NCBI GenBank assembly: GCA_018668255.1
Contig: JABISZ010000038.1
Location: forward strand, 62,001 to 126,000
Reading direction: 5' to 3'
Length of the DNA: 64,000 bases
Source of the DNA: Pseudomonadota bacterium
Lineage (GTDB): Bacteria; Pseudomonadota; Gammaproteobacteria; Ga0077536
Part shown: positions 7,613-16,503 of the stretch, piece after piece
How positions within the stretch are numbered: the first letter of the stretch is position 1
Layout of the letters: the number at the start of each line of letters is the position of its first letter
Notes under the pieces: model-generated
The model's input: only the letters and a program-made list of their open reading frames with translations
Told to the model about the DNA's origin: nothing
Databases searched by the model: none
Translations under genes and position numbers: made by a program

Positions 7613-10363
7613 ATGGATGAGAATCTTTTAATCCTTGTTGATGGCTCTTCATATCTTTATCGAGCATTTCACGGACTTCCGGCACTAGCTAATTCACAAG
7701 GCCACCCTACTGGTGCCATTCACGGTGTACTAAATATGCTTGGCCGATTGAAGTCTGACTACCCTACGGCATTTTTTGGCGTCGTGTTTGATCCCAAAGG
7801 CAAAACTCTTAGAGATGAATATTTTCCTAGTTATAAAGCGCAGCGACCTCGAATGCCGGAAGAGCTCTCAATGCAGATTTTACCACTATTCGATATAATC
7901 CGAGCTCTTGGCTACCCTCTTGTCCAAGTCCCTGGGGTAGAGGCAGATGATGTGATTGGCACCTTAGCTGATAAGGCAGCTAACAAAGGAATGCGAGTAG
8001 TCATTTCAACTGGCGACAAAGATTTCGCACAGCTCGTCAATGAAAAAATTTCACTCGTCAACACAATGGATAAAAGCACCCTTAATGAAGAAGGAGTGAT
8101 GAATAAATTTGGCGTTCGTCCTAATCAGATAATCGACTACCTTTCGTTGATGGGTGATAGCGCTGACAATATACCCGGAGTGCCAAAAGTTGGCCCGAAG
8201 ACAGCTGTAAAATGGCTTACGCAATATGGCTCCCTCGAGAATATTATTACAAATGCTACGGAAATCTCAGGAAAAGTAGGAGAGAACTTAAGAGAATCTA
8301 TTGATAAATTACCCCTTTCTCGCCGTTTAGTGACTATTCTTAAAGATATTGATGTCGGCATTCAAGTTGAAGATATTTGTCTTTCAGGTTCTGATAATTC
8401 GTTGTTACGCGAACTTTATACCAAGTATGAGCTAAGGTCGGCTTTAGCCTTATTAGACCGTGAAAACGATGTCACATCAAAGGAGCGTACAGGGCTTACT
8501 ATAGCAGGAGATATGGAGAGGACTCACTCAAAGCCTAGCGAGGAGAAAGAGGATGCAGTTAATTATGAGACGATATTAGAACTTCCAGTCCTTGAAGAGT
8601 GGATAGCCAAGCTCTCTTCCCAAGCATACTTTTCGTTCGATACTGAGACAACCAGCCTGGACTATCTGAAGGCTGAATTAGTGGGGGTGTCTTTTTGTTT
8701 TGAAAGTGGGCATGCTGCATATTTACCATTGATGCATAGCTATCCAGACGTCCCTAGTCAGATACCGATTGAGGTCGCGCTGGGCAAATTAAAAACCATA
8801 CTTGAAGATGAGAAAATTGGGAAACTAGGGCATAACCTTAAGTATGACCGTCATATCTTGCTAAATTATGATATCTCTCTGAAAGGCAAGCTAGACGATT
8901 CTATGCTGGAGTCTTATGTCCTCAATAGCACCTCAACACGGCACAATCTCGATGCACTTGCTCTGCAATACTTGGGTGTGAAAACAACTCACTATGAAGA
9001 AGTCGCTGGGAAAGGGGCTAAGCAAATTAACTTTTCTCAAGTGCCTATAGAGGTGGCGACTCCGTATGCAGCAGAAGATGCAGATATTTGCTGGCGATTA
9101 CATAAGGTTTTCAGTCAAATGCTCAGCGAACAACCAAGGTTGTCGCAGGTGTATAAGGACATAGAGTTACCGTTGTTGAGTGTCTTAGGCAACATTGAAA
9201 GAGATGGAGTTAATATTGATCCTGGGATGTTAGCGGATCAAAGTTCCAAGCTTTCAAATACCTTAGATGAATTGGAGATCCAGGCACATAATTTAGCTGG
9301 AGAAGTCTTTAACATGGGATCGCCCAAACAGATACAGGCCATTCTTTTTGAAAAGATGGAGCTTCCAGTTCTATCGAAAACTCCAAAAGGACAGCCTTCA
9401 ACCGCGGAGTCAGTGCTCCAAGAGCTTTCCCATGACTATCCTTTGCCTGGAGTTATTTTGCAGTACCGTTCGATGAGTAAGCTAAAGTCAACGTATACCG
9501 ATAAATTACCAATGCAGATTAATCAAACCACCAAAAGAGTGCACACTAGTTATCATCAGGCCATCACAGCTACAGGCCGTCTTAGTTCATCAGATCCTAA
9601 TTTGCAAAATATCCCAATACGTTCCCTAGAGGGTCGTCGGATTAGGAAAGCTTTTAGAGCCCCATCTGGGACAACTATTATTGCTGCGGACTATTCTCAA
9701 ATAGAGCTGAGAATAATGGCGCACCTTTCCTCAGATGAGGGCCTTTGTGCGGCTTTTAACGAAGGGTTAGATGTTCATCGTGCGACTGCTTCAGAGGTTT
9801 TTTCTGAGGAAGTTGCATTGATTACGAGTGATCAGAGAAGAGCCGCTAAGGCTATCAATTTTGGTTTGATTTACGGAATGTCAGCTTTCGGATTGGCGAA
9901 ACAATTGGGGATTGATCGGGCTAGTGCTCAAAGGTATATCGAGACTTATTTCTCTAGGTATCCAAAAGTGTTGCAGTTTATGGAAGAGACTAAAGCCTCT
10001 GCTCGTGAAAAAGAATTTGTAGAAACTGTATACGGGCGCAGGTTATATTTGCCAGACATTAATGCTCGACGAGCCCAGGTCCGCCAATATGCGGAGCGCA
10101 CGGCAATCAATGCACCAATGCAAGGGACTGCTGCAGATATCATTAAGTTAGCTATGATAAGAGTCTCCGATTGGATGCAGAGCTCTGATGTACCTGCAAA
10201 GATTATAATGCAAGTCCATGATGAATTAGTGATCGAAGCGGAGACTTCATCTTTGCAGAGTATCATCGACTCTGTTCGACACATCATGGAATCCGTGGCC
10301 AGCCTTGATGTGCCGCTTTTGGTAGATGTAGGGCACGGAGAAAATTGGGAAGAAGCACACTGA
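7613..10363 (+). CDS. polA: DNA polymerase I
   Basis: Repair and Okazaki-fragment polymerase with three activities. The 5'-3' exonuclease domain (about 1-290) includes LVDGSSYLYRAFHG and the GDSADNIPGVPKVGPKTA helix-hairpin-helix stretch. The 3'-5' proofreading domain retains its acidic residues in FDTETTSLD, HNLKYDRH and YAAEDAD. The polymerase domain has DYSQIELRIMAHLS (motif A), RRAAKAINFGLIYGMSAFGL (motif B) and QVHDELVIEA (motif C). All catalytic centres look intact. I use the ATG at 7613 (916 aa); an in-frame TTG at 7601 would add four residues, and neither has a strong Shine-Dalgarno. An imperfect hairpin (GACGT...ACGTC around TTTCATGAAA, near 10374-10400) follows the gene. Confidence 0.97.
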   Translation: MDENLLILVDGSSYLYRAFHGLPALANSQGHPTGAIHGVLNMLGRLKSDYPTAFFGVVFDPKGKTLRDEYFPSYKAQRPRMPEELSMQILPLFDIIRALGYPLVQVPGVEADDVIGTLADKAANKGMRVVISTGDKDFAQLVNEKISLVNTMDKSTLNEEGVMNKFGVRPNQIIDYLSLMGDSADNIPGVPKVGPKTAVKWLTQYGSLENIITNATEISGKVGENLRESIDKLPLSRRLVTILKDIDVGIQVEDICLSGSDNSLLRELYTKYELRSALALLDRENDVTSKERTGLTIAGDMERTHSKPSEEKEDAVNYETILELPVLEEWIAKLSSQAYFSFDTETTSLDYLKAELVGVSFCFESGHAAYLPLMHSYPDVPSQIPIEVALGKLKTILEDEKIGKLGHNLKYDRHILLNYDISLKGKLDDSMLESYVLNSTSTRHNLDALALQYLGVKTTHYEEVAGKGAKQINFSQVPIEVATPYAAEDADICWRLHKVFSQMLSEQPRLSQVYKDIELPLLSVLGNIERDGVNIDPGMLADQSSKLSNTLDELEIQAHNLAGEVFNMGSPKQIQAILFEKMELPVLSKTPKGQPSTAESVLQELSHDYPLPGVILQYRSMSKLKSTYTDKLPMQINQTTKRVHTSYHQAITATGRLSSSDPNLQNIPIRSLEGRRIRKAFRAPSGTTIIAADYSQIELRIMAHLSSDEGLCAAFNEGLDVHRATASEVFSEEVALITSDQRRAAKAINFGLIYGMSAFGLAKQLGIDRASAQRYIETYFSRYPKVLQFMEETKASAREKEFVETVYGRRLYLPDINARRAQVRQYAERTAINAPMQGTAADIIKLAMIRVSDWMQSSDVPAKIIMQVHDELVIEAETSSLQSIIDSVRHIMESVASLDVPLLVDVGHGENWEEAH

Positions 10364-10490
10364 GGAAGGATAGAGACGTAATTCTTTCATGAAAAACGTC
10401 GTGTTACTATTCGAGTTGATATCGCAGCTAAGTATGGGGAACCCTACTTTGTAATATTTTAATTTAAAGTAGATTGATGAGAGGTAGTTT

Positions 10491-11228
10491 ATGATTTTAA
10501 TCCCCGCTATCGATTTAAAGGGCGGAAAATGCGTGCGCTTAGTGCAGGGAGACATGAAACAGGACACGATTTATTCTGATGATCCTTTAGCGATGGCCGC
10601 CCGATGGGTAGATGAAGGTGCGAAAAGGCTGCATGTCGTTGACTTGGATGGCGCATTTGGTGGCGCACCAGCCAACCGACAGGTTATTCATGATATCGCG
10701 AGCGCGTTCCCAGAGGTGGCAATACAAGTGGGCGGAGGTATCCGTGATGAAGACACGATACAGTCGTATCTTGATGCTGGCGTTAGCTATGTAATTATAG
10801 GAACCAAAGCGGTTACAGCACCCCATTTCGTTTCTGATGTCTGTATAGAATTTCCAAATCATATTATTGTTGGCTTAGATGTGAGAGATGGGAAAGTAGC
10901 AATTGACGGTTGGTCGAAGCTTTCTAAGCACAATGCCCTAGATCTTGCCTTACAATTTGAAAATGATGGTGTTCAGGCAATTATTTATACTGACATTGGT
11001 AGAGATGGGATGATGATGGGGCTAAACATAGACTCTACTGCGGCTTTGGCCCGGGCACTTAAAATACCTGTAATTGCCTCGGGTGGCGTTACCAATCTCG
11101 AAGATATTCGGGGGCTGGCTGAAGTTGAGGATGATGGAGTTGCTGGTGCGATCACAGGGAAAGCAATTTATGAGGGGACTTTGGACTTCGCGGAAGCACA
11201 AAAGCTGGCTGACGAGCTTACAGGGTAG
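10491..11228 (+). CDS. hisA: 1-(5-phosphoribosyl)-5-[(5-phosphoribosylamino)methylideneamino]imidazole-4-carboxamide isomerase
   Basis: Catalyses the Amadori rearrangement of ProFAR to PRFAR, the fourth step of histidine synthesis. This is a (beta/alpha)8 barrel with the expected catalytic aspartates in [17 protein letters not shown] (Asp8) and [13 protein letters not shown] (second half), and phosphate loops GGGIRD and ASGGV. Length 245 aa is standard. A good Shine-Dalgarno (GAGAGGT) lies just before the ATG. It heads a hisA-hisF-hisI-hisE run. The genes usually found upstream in Gammaproteobacteria (hisB, hisH) are not here, polA being the upstream neighbour. Confidence 0.97.
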   Translation: MILIPAIDLKGGKCVRLVQGDMKQDTIYSDDPLAMAARWVDEGAKRLHVVDLDGAFGGAPANRQVIHDIASAFPEVAIQVGGGIRDEDTIQSYLDAGVSYVIIGTKAVTAPHFVSDVCIEFPNHIIVGLDVRDGKVAIDGWSKLSKHNALDLALQFENDGVQAIIYTDIGRDGMMMGLNIDSTAALARALKIPVIASGGVTNLEDIRGLAEVEDDGVAGAITGKAIYEGTLDFAEAQKLADELTG

Positions 11229-11232
11229 AGAA

Positions 11233-12000
11233 ATGGCAGTTTCAACGCGCATTATTCCTTGCTTAGACGTTGATGCTGGGCGCGTTGTCAAAGGAGTTAA
11301 GTTTGTTGATATCAGAGATGCAGGAGACCCTGTTGAAATAGCTCGACGGTATGATGCGCAAGGTGCGGACGAAATAACTTTTCTGGATATTACCGCTAGT
11401 AAAGACAACCGCAATACGATGGTGCCGGTTGTAGAGGCCGTGGCGTCGGAAGTATTTATACCTTTGACAGTCGGAGGTGGTATAAGAACAGTTGATGATG
11501 TCAGGCGGATGCTGATTGCTGGGGCTGATAAGGTCTCTATAAATACCGCCGCAATAGAAAATCCCAAGTTAATTGAAGCTGCCGCTAATTATTTTGGTTC
11601 TCAATGTATTGTAGTGGCGCTCGATGCTCGTCGCTCGACAAGTAAGCCTCACTGTTGGGAAATCTATACACATGGAGGTAGGAAGCCGACGGGCCTGAAT
11701 GCTGTCGACTGGGCTTGTCAAATGGCATCGGCGGGTGCTGGTGAAATACTGTTGACGAGCATGGATCGAGATGGCACGCGGGATGGTTATGATCTTGAGT
11801 TAACGAGAGTGATAGCAGACGCAGTCGAAATCCCAGTTATAGCCTCTGGTGGTGTGGGTAGTCTAAACGATCTCGTTGAAGGTGTTACGGAAGGACGGGC
11901 GAGCGCGGTTCTAGCAGCAAGTATTTTTCATTTTGGAGAGTATACTGTGTCTGACGCTAAGGAATTGATGCGCGAGTTTGGTTTGGAGGTACGCTTGTGA
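11233..12000 (+). CDS. hisF: Imidazole glycerol phosphate synthase, cyclase subunit
   Basis: With glutaminase HisH, turns PRFAR plus ammonia into imidazole glycerol phosphate and AICAR. The barrel protein begins [21 protein letters not shown], with the catalytic Asp11 in CLDVDAG, a second acidic residue in VALDARR (about 130), and phosphate loops GGGIRT and ASGGVG. The start at 11233 gives 255 aa, the family norm; a longer frame reaches back into hisA but adds unrelated sequence. It begins 4 bases after the hisA stop. HisH, its obligate glutaminase partner, is not encoded in the window and must lie elsewhere. Confidence 0.97.
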   Translation: MAVSTRIIPCLDVDAGRVVKGVKFVDIRDAGDPVEIARRYDAQGADEITFLDITASKDNRNTMVPVVEAVASEVFIPLTVGGGIRTVDDVRRMLIAGADKVSINTAAIENPKLIEAAANYFGSQCIVVALDARRSTSKPHCWEIYTHGGRKPTGLNAVDWACQMASAGAGEILLTSMDRDGTRDGYDLELTRVIADAVEIPVIASGGVGSLNDLVEGVTEGRASAVLAASIFHFGEYTVSDAKELMREFGLEVRL

Positions 12001-12398
12001 AAGTTTTAGATGAAGTGAAATGGAATGGCGATGGTCTCATTCCTGCGATTGCTCAGGACTTTGAGTCATTGAAAGTCCTTACTTTAGCTTGGATGAATAA
12101 AGAGGCTCTCGCAGCTACAATTAAAGAAGGTCGTGTAGTCTACTGGTCTAGGTCAAGGAAAAAATTGTGGCGTAAAGGGGAAGAGTCTGGCTTTGTACAA
12201 AAAATAAAAGAAATAAGAATGGATTGTGATCAGGACACGGTTCTTTTGAAAGTGCAGCAATTAGGAAATGTAGCCTGCCATACCGGAAGAGAGGTATGTT
12301 TTTATAAACGCTACCTTGACGAACAATGGATAGATTCAGAACCTGTTTTGGTAGATGCTGATGTCATTTACTCCTCCGGCAGCAGAGTAAAGGATTAA
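11997..12398 (+). CDS. hisI: Phosphoribosyl-AMP cyclohydrolase
   Basis: Opens the adenine ring of PR-AMP, the third step of histidine synthesis, in a stand-alone form (133 aa) without the fused HisE domain of enterics. Conserved phrases are [24 protein letters not shown] and the zinc/magnesium site [12 protein letters not shown] followed by CHTGREVCF. The start is GTG, overlapping the hisF stop by 4 bases, with an excellent GGAGGT at 11985-11990. The separate hisI/hisE arrangement next to tat genes is typical of Pseudomonas-like genomes. Confidence 0.96.
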   Translation: MKVLDEVKWNGDGLIPAIAQDFESLKVLTLAWMNKEALAATIKEGRVVYWSRSRKKLWRKGEESGFVQKIKEIRMDCDQDTVLLKVQQLGNVACHTGREVCFYKRYLDEQWIDSEPVLVDADVIYSSGSRVKD

Positions 12399-12402
12399 CC
12401 TA

Positions 12403-12720
12403 ATGTCAGATGTGTTAAAAAAATTAAGCAAAGTAATTGAAGAGCGCTCCCAGCTGGACTCGAAAGAATCATATGTGGCGAGTCTATTTGAGGCCGGCTT
12501 GGATCAAATTTTAAAGAAGGTTGGTGAAGAGGCTGTCGAAGTTGTGCTGGCTGGAAAAAATGAGGACGACTATCAAGTAGTATACGAGACTGCTGATTTG
12601 TGGTTTCATTCGATGGTTCTTCTGAAATATAGAGGTATTGAACCTTCAGATGTCCTGTCGGAGCTGGAAAGACGTTTTGAACGCTCGGGGCTAGAAGAAA
12701 AAGCGAGCAGAAAAAGTTAA
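12403..12720 (+). CDS. hisE: Phosphoribosyl-ATP pyrophosphatase
   Basis: Removes pyrophosphate from PR-ATP in the second step of histidine synthesis. An all-alpha MazG-like protein of 105 aa; the metal-binding pattern [15 protein letters not shown] followed by [13 protein letters not shown] is clearly visible. It starts 4 bases after hisI. A short intergenic stretch separates it from tatA, so the his and tat genes may share one transcript. Confidence 0.95.
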   Translation: MSDVLKKLSKVIEERSQLDSKESYVASLFEAGLDQILKKVGEEAVEVVLAGKNEDDYQVVYETADLWFHSMVLLKYRGIEPSDVLSELERRFERSGLEEKASRKS

Positions 12721-12767
12721 TATGTAGTTATAGAGAACTAATTAGCTTATATATATTGGAGATTGAG

Positions 12768-13010
12768 ATGGGTTTTGGAATAAAAGAGCTGGTAGTTGTT
12801 TTGGTGATCGTTGCTTTAGTGTTCGGTACTAAGAAAATAAAAGGTGTAGGTAGCGACGTGGGAGGCTGGATCCGTGATTTTAAAAAAGCGATGAAAGAAG
12901 AGCCTACTAGCCCACTTGAAGAACATAGTGAAGCACACAGTGAAGCTAGAACTATAGATGGCGAGGCCGTTTTAGATAGCGAGACTGTTGTTGAAAAAGA
13001 ACGAGTCTGA
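12768..13010 (+). CDS. tatA: Sec-independent translocase subunit TatA
   Basis: Forms the size-variable part of the twin-arginine export pore in the inner membrane. The short N-terminal helix (GIKELVVVLVIVALVFGTKKI) ends in the family FGxKK hinge, followed by an amphipathic helix with GGWIRDFKKAM and an acidic tail. The ATG at 12768 has GGAG six bases upstream; an upstream TTG in frame would add four residues before the family start. The product is 80 aa. The acidic tail contains a short repeated SEAHSEA stretch. Confidence 0.94.
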   Translation: MGFGIKELVVVLVIVALVFGTKKIKGVGSDVGGWIRDFKKAMKEEPTSPLEEHSEAHSEARTIDGEAVLDSETVVEKERV

Positions 13011-13022
13011 TACCTAGACGCT

Positions 13023-13334
13023 ATGTTTGATATTGGTTTTTGGGAACTTGGCGTTATTTTTGTGATTGCTCTCATCGTGGTCGGGCCGGAAAAGATGCCT
13101 GGGTTAATAAAGGGTGCCGGTCAATGGATCGGTAAAATTCAAAGAACAGTGCGCAGCATGCGTTATGAGATAGAAAAGGAAGCCCAAACGGCCGAATACA
13201 GACAACTTAATAAGGAATTTTTGGAAGAAGATAAGCAGCTTAAAGACTTGGCTCGCGAACCTTTCAATGATGGCATTTCTTCTCAGGACCGGCCTCCACA
13301 GCCTCCTGATGAAAAACTAGCTAACGACAAATAA
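13023..13334 (+). CDS. tatB: Sec-independent translocase subunit TatB
   Basis: Part of the TatBC receptor that recognises twin-arginine signal peptides. The start MFDIGFWELGVIFVIALIVVGPEKMP is diagnostic (family: [26 protein letters not shown]), including the conserved Glu in the membrane helix. An amphipathic helix and a charged tail end in a Pro-rich segment (RPPQPPDE). At 103 aa it is shorter than E. coli TatB (171), but the variable tail is known to be dispensable in part. It begins 12 bases after the tatA stop. Confidence 0.95.
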   Translation: MFDIGFWELGVIFVIALIVVGPEKMPGLIKGAGQWIGKIQRTVRSMRYEIEKEAQTAEYRQLNKEFLEEDKQLKDLAREPFNDGISSQDRPPQPPDEKLANDK

Positions 13335-13374
13335 ATTTCACTTCCTCGTTTAAAGAAGTTATCGGCTTTTACCC

Positions 13375-14172
13375 ATGTTTTTCAGCAAAAATAAAAATAA
13401 ACAAGATGCCGCGTCAGCTGAAAGTGATGGCCAATCTTCTACTAAGGAGCAAACTTTTGTATCTCACCTAGTAGAGATGAGAGATAGGCTGCTAAAAGCA
13501 ATTGCGTGCGTCTTCGTGGTTTTACTGTGCCTGTTTCCTTTTTCTAATTTTCTTTATGGTTTGATTGCCGAGCCGCTATTAGTCCATTTAAGCGGGTCGA
13601 GCACAATGATAGCCACCCAAGTAGCCTCTCCATTCTTGGCTCCTTTTAAACTAACAGCTTTCGTCGCAGTAGTGATTTCTGTTCCCTATATTTTTTTTCA
13701 AGCTTGGTCTTTCATTGCGCCGGGACTATATATGAAGGAGCGCCGGTTAGCTTTGCCCCTAATTGTTTCAAGTACTATTCTTTTTTATCTTGGAATAGCG
13801 TTTGCTTATTACGCCGTTTTTCCTTTAGTCTTTGGTTTCTTTACTTCAGTGGCTCCAGAGGGAGTCACTATTATGACGGATATTTCGCATTATCTTGACT
13901 TTGTGTTGAAGATATTTTTGGCATTCGGTGCAGCTTTCGAGGTACCTGTTGCCACCTATTTAATTGTTAGGAGCGGACTATCAACTGTTGAGTCGCTTGG
14001 AAAGAAAAGACCATACATCATAGTAGGCTCTTTTGTCTTAGGTATGGTTCTAACTCCACCGGATGTGATATCTCAGACAATGTTAGCGCTACCGATTTGG
14101 GTTCTTTATGAAATCGGTTTGTTAATGTGTAAGTGGACTATTCCAGTCGAAGGATCTGACGATGAGCAATAA
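13375..14172 (+). CDS. tatC: Sec-independent translocase subunit TatC
   Basis: Six-helix inner-membrane core of the Tat translocase, which binds the twin-arginine motif. Characteristic residues are FVSHLVEMRDRLLKAI at the start of the core, the periplasmic stretch around ASPFLAPFKLT, QAWSFIAPGLYMKERR, FGAAFEVPVATYLIV and TPPDVISQTMLALPIWVLYEIG. An N-terminal extension of about 28 polar residues precedes the conserved part. Length is 265 aa. It ends the his-tat run and converges with rpiA, with only 5 bases between the two stop codons. Confidence 0.97.
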   Translation: MFFSKNKNKQDAASAESDGQSSTKEQTFVSHLVEMRDRLLKAIACVFVVLLCLFPFSNFLYGLIAEPLLVHLSGSSTMIATQVASPFLAPFKLTAFVAVVISVPYIFFQAWSFIAPGLYMKERRLALPLIVSSTILFYLGIAFAYYAVFPLVFGFFTSVAPEGVTIMTDISHYLDFVLKIFLAFGAAFEVPVATYLIVRSGLSTVESLGKKRPYIIVGSFVLGMVLTPPDVISQTMLALPIWVLYEIGLLMCKWTIPVEGSDDEQ

Positions 14173-14195
14173 AAAGCTCACGCTGATCTTTTTAT
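14169..14195. terminator. AT-rich hairpin across the tatC-rpiA junction
   Basis: ATAAAAAG (14169-14176) and CTTTTTAT (14188-14195) pair exactly across an 11-base loop, overlapping the last codons of both convergent genes. The A- and T-rich arms give a U-rich RNA end in either direction, but the stem is almost entirely A-T, so termination strength is doubtful. Confidence 0.35.
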
Positions 14196-14846
14196 AGTAT
14201 TTATTTTTCCATTGTCTGCAATTAATAAAATGTCCGCTGGCCTCTGAGCAAATATTCCATTCGTCACTACTCCTGTAATTTGGTTAAGTTGGGTTTCTAA
14301 ATCTACAGGTGCACTTATTTTCATATTATGTATGTCCAAGATATAATTACCGTTGTCCGTTAGAAATTTTTCTCTCCATCTTGGGGTTCCTCCTAGTTTA
14401 GCGATTTCTCTCCCGACATAACTCCTGGCCATCGGGATAACTTCAATAGGAAGAGGAAAACTACCCAGTTGGCTAACTAGTTTCGTGTCGTCAGCGATAC
14501 AGACAAAGAGCTTGCTCGCCGCCGCCGTAATTTTCTCTCTTGTAAGTGCTCCACCTCCGCCCTTTATCAGATGCCTATGATTAGTTGCTTCGTCAGCGCC
14601 ATCTACATAGACATCTAATTGTGTGACAGAATCTAAAGGAATAATTGGGATACCTAGTTCTCGTAATTTTTTTTCTGTAGCATCAGAACTAGCGACGGCT
14701 CCTTGGATTCTTGATTTTATTTTACCTAATTCTGCTATAAAACAGTCTGCAGTACTGCCCGTTCCAACACCTACAAAAAAATCATCTTCTATATATGTGA
14801 TGGCTGCTTTTGCAACAGCTTCTTTCTTTTCAATTTGAGTAGTCAT
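14178..14846 (-). CDS. rpiA: Ribose-5-phosphate isomerase A
   Basis: Interconverts ribose 5-phosphate and ribulose 5-phosphate in the pentose phosphate pathway. Visible motifs are [14 protein letters not shown] (phosphate loop), [40 protein letters not shown] (with catalytic Asp and Glu) and [19 protein letters not shown]. At 222 aa it matches the family (E. coli 219). It is divergent from ilvA with 55 bases between the assigned starts, an arrangement common in Gammaproteobacteria. Confidence 0.97.
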   Translation of the reverse strand: MTTQIEKKEAVAKAAITYIEDDFFVGVGTGSTADCFIAELGKIKSRIQGAVASSDATEKKLRELGIPIIPLDSVTQLDVYVDGADEATNHRHLIKGGGGALTREKITAAASKLFVCIADDTKLVSQLGSFPLPIEVIPMARSYVGREIAKLGGTPRWREKFLTDNGNYILDIHNMKISAPVDLETQLNQITGVVTNGIFAQRPADILLIADNGKINTIKRSA

Positions 14847-14901
14847 GTCCGTTCCTGATAATAAAAAAATATTTGACCAAAGGAAATGTTATCTTATTAC
14901 G

Positions 14902-16419
14902 ATGAAAAACAACTATCCAGACTTGATTCGTAAAGCTCCAGTGTACGATGTTGCCACAAAGACCCCATTAGACTTTGCTCCTTTGATTTCTAAGCGCATG
15001 AGTTCTCAGATATGGTTTAAGCGAGAGGATTTACAGCCAGTTTTCTCGTACAAAATCAGGGGCGCTTATAATTTAATGTCATCGCTTTCGGATGAGGTGA
15101 TGCGTTCGGGAGTAGTGGCGGCTTCAGCTGGAAATCATGCACAAGGTGTTGCCTTATCAGCTAAAAAGCTTGGAGTGAAGGCAACTATTGTGATGCCTAA
15201 AACCACTCCAGAGATTAAAGTGGAAGCGGTTGTCCGTTTAGATGGGCGTGTGATCTTGCACGGGAATAGCTACGATGACGCTAGTGATTATGCTCAGAAA
15301 TTTGCGCTAGAAAAAAACATGCCTTACATCCCTCCGTATGATCATCCACTGGTTATTGCTGGACAAGGAACGGTTGGTTTAGAAATACTAGAACAGTTTA
15401 CAACCTTACCTGATGCTATTTTTGTGCCAGTGGGTGGGGGTGGTTTAATTAGCGGAGTTGCGGCTTATGTAAAATCGGTTGCGCCTACTGTTAAAATCAT
15501 AGGGGTCGAGCCTGCCGAAGCGGCTAGTATGACCGCTGCTTTATCCTCTGGGCAGAGAGCAACTCTCGATCATATTGGAATCTTTGCGGACGGTGCCGCG
15601 GTAAAGCAGGTTGGAGAGGAGAATTTCCGCATAGCCAAAGAGTATGTCGATGAAATGCTGACTGTCTCTATAGATGAAATGTGCGCTGCGGTTAAGGATA
15701 TTTTCGAAGAAACGAGATCCATAGCAGAGCCGGCGGGAGCCTTGGCTCTGGCCGGCGCAAAACAGTACATTATAAAACACCCTAATGTCATAACTAATTC
15801 TGTTGCCATATTGAGTGGGGCGAACGTCAATTTTGATAGGCTAAGGCACATAGCGGAATTAGCTGAGCTTGGCGAACAGCGTGAGATCTTAATTGGCGCG
15901 ACTCTACCTGAAGTGGCTGGAACCTTTAGAGATTTTTGTCATGCTCTCGGTCCGCGCCTTATTACAGAGTTTAATTATAGAATGTCGAACGAAAATACAG
16001 CGGCTGTTTTTGCTGGAGTGAAGGTTAAAAATAGAGATAAAGAGCGTGAGATTCTAATGGATAATCTTACTGATAAGGGTTATCTACCGATAGACATGAC
16101 CGATGATGAAGTTGCGAAAATCCACCTTCGTTTCATGGTTGGCGGCCGTAGTAGCGTTCCTATAGACGACGAGCGACTACTGAGGTTCGAGTTTCCTGAA
16201 AGAGCTGGGGCTTTGCTCCATTTCCTTTCACACTTAGGTGATAAATGGAATATAAGTTTATTTCACTATCGTAATCATGGTGCAGCATATGGGCGAGTTT
16301 TGATGGGGATCCAAGTCCCTGAGTCGGATTTTGCTGATTTTGAAAATACGCTTTCTAGTCTTGGATTCCCCTACGAAAATGAAACAATGAATCCGGCTTA
16401 TCATTTGTTTTTGAATTGA
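14902..16419 (+). CDS. ilvA: Threonine ammonia-lyase, biosynthetic
   Basis: PLP enzyme converting threonine to 2-oxobutanoate, the first step of isoleucine synthesis. The catalytic domain (about 1-325) holds the PLP lysine in SYKIRGAYN, the glycine loop VPVGGGGLISG and SAGNHAQGVA. Two C-terminal ACT-like regulatory domains (about 330-505) are present, as in the isoleucine-inhibited biosynthetic enzyme. The ATG at 14902 (505 aa) fits the family N-terminus; an ATG at 14845 would add 19 residues that overlap the rpiA start and are not family-like. No leader-peptide attenuator is seen upstream. Confidence 0.95.
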   Translation: MKNNYPDLIRKAPVYDVATKTPLDFAPLISKRMSSQIWFKREDLQPVFSYKIRGAYNLMSSLSDEVMRSGVVAASAGNHAQGVALSAKKLGVKATIVMPKTTPEIKVEAVVRLDGRVILHGNSYDDASDYAQKFALEKNMPYIPPYDHPLVIAGQGTVGLEILEQFTTLPDAIFVPVGGGGLISGVAAYVKSVAPTVKIIGVEPAEAASMTAALSSGQRATLDHIGIFADGAAVKQVGEENFRIAKEYVDEMLTVSIDEMCAAVKDIFEETRSIAEPAGALALAGAKQYIIKHPNVITNSVAILSGANVNFDRLRHIAELAELGEQREILIGATLPEVAGTFRDFCHALGPRLITEFNYRMSNENTAAVFAGVKVKNRDKEREILMDNLTDKGYLPIDMTDDEVAKIHLRFMVGGRSSVPIDDERLLRFEFPERAGALLHFLSHLGDKWNISLFHYRNHGAAYGRVLMGIQVPESDFADFENTLSSLGFPYENETMNPAYHLFLN

Positions 16420-16433
16420 TTTAAAACACTCAG

Positions 16434-16463
16434 TTGTTGTTATCAATGTTATTGAGCTATGCT
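16434..16463 (+). promoter_or_regulatory. Promoter-like sequence before the VOC gene
   Basis: TTGTTG (16434-16439) and TATGCT (16458-16463) are separated by 18 bases, a plausible sigma-70 promoter. A transcript from here would start near 16470, about 17 bases before the strong ribosome site of the VOC gene. Confidence 0.4.
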
Positions 16464-16486
16464 CTTCATAAGCACTGTTGCTATAT

Positions 16487-16503
16487 AAGGAGGTTGGAAA
16501 ATT
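16487..16503 (+). promoter_or_regulatory. Strong Shine-Dalgarno placed for an ATT start
   Basis: AAGGAGGT (16487-16494) is a full-length match to the anti-Shine-Dalgarno. With a 6-base spacer it points exactly at ATT (16501-16503), which is in frame with the VOC protein. There is no in-frame ATG or TTG between it and the GTG at 16561, which is 66 bases away and itself inside the conserved fold. An in-frame TAA lies at 16486-16488, so the frame cannot begin earlier. Confidence 0.75.

Noticed and set aside
10364-10490. Histidine attenuator before hisA
   Set aside because: No His-codon run or leader peptide; only a weak imperfect hairpin after polA.
12735-12750. CTAATTAGCTT shared between the hisE-tatA gap and the lptB-rpoN gap (near 3229)
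   Set aside because: Short AT-rich palindromic words recur by chance; two copies do not make a repeat family.
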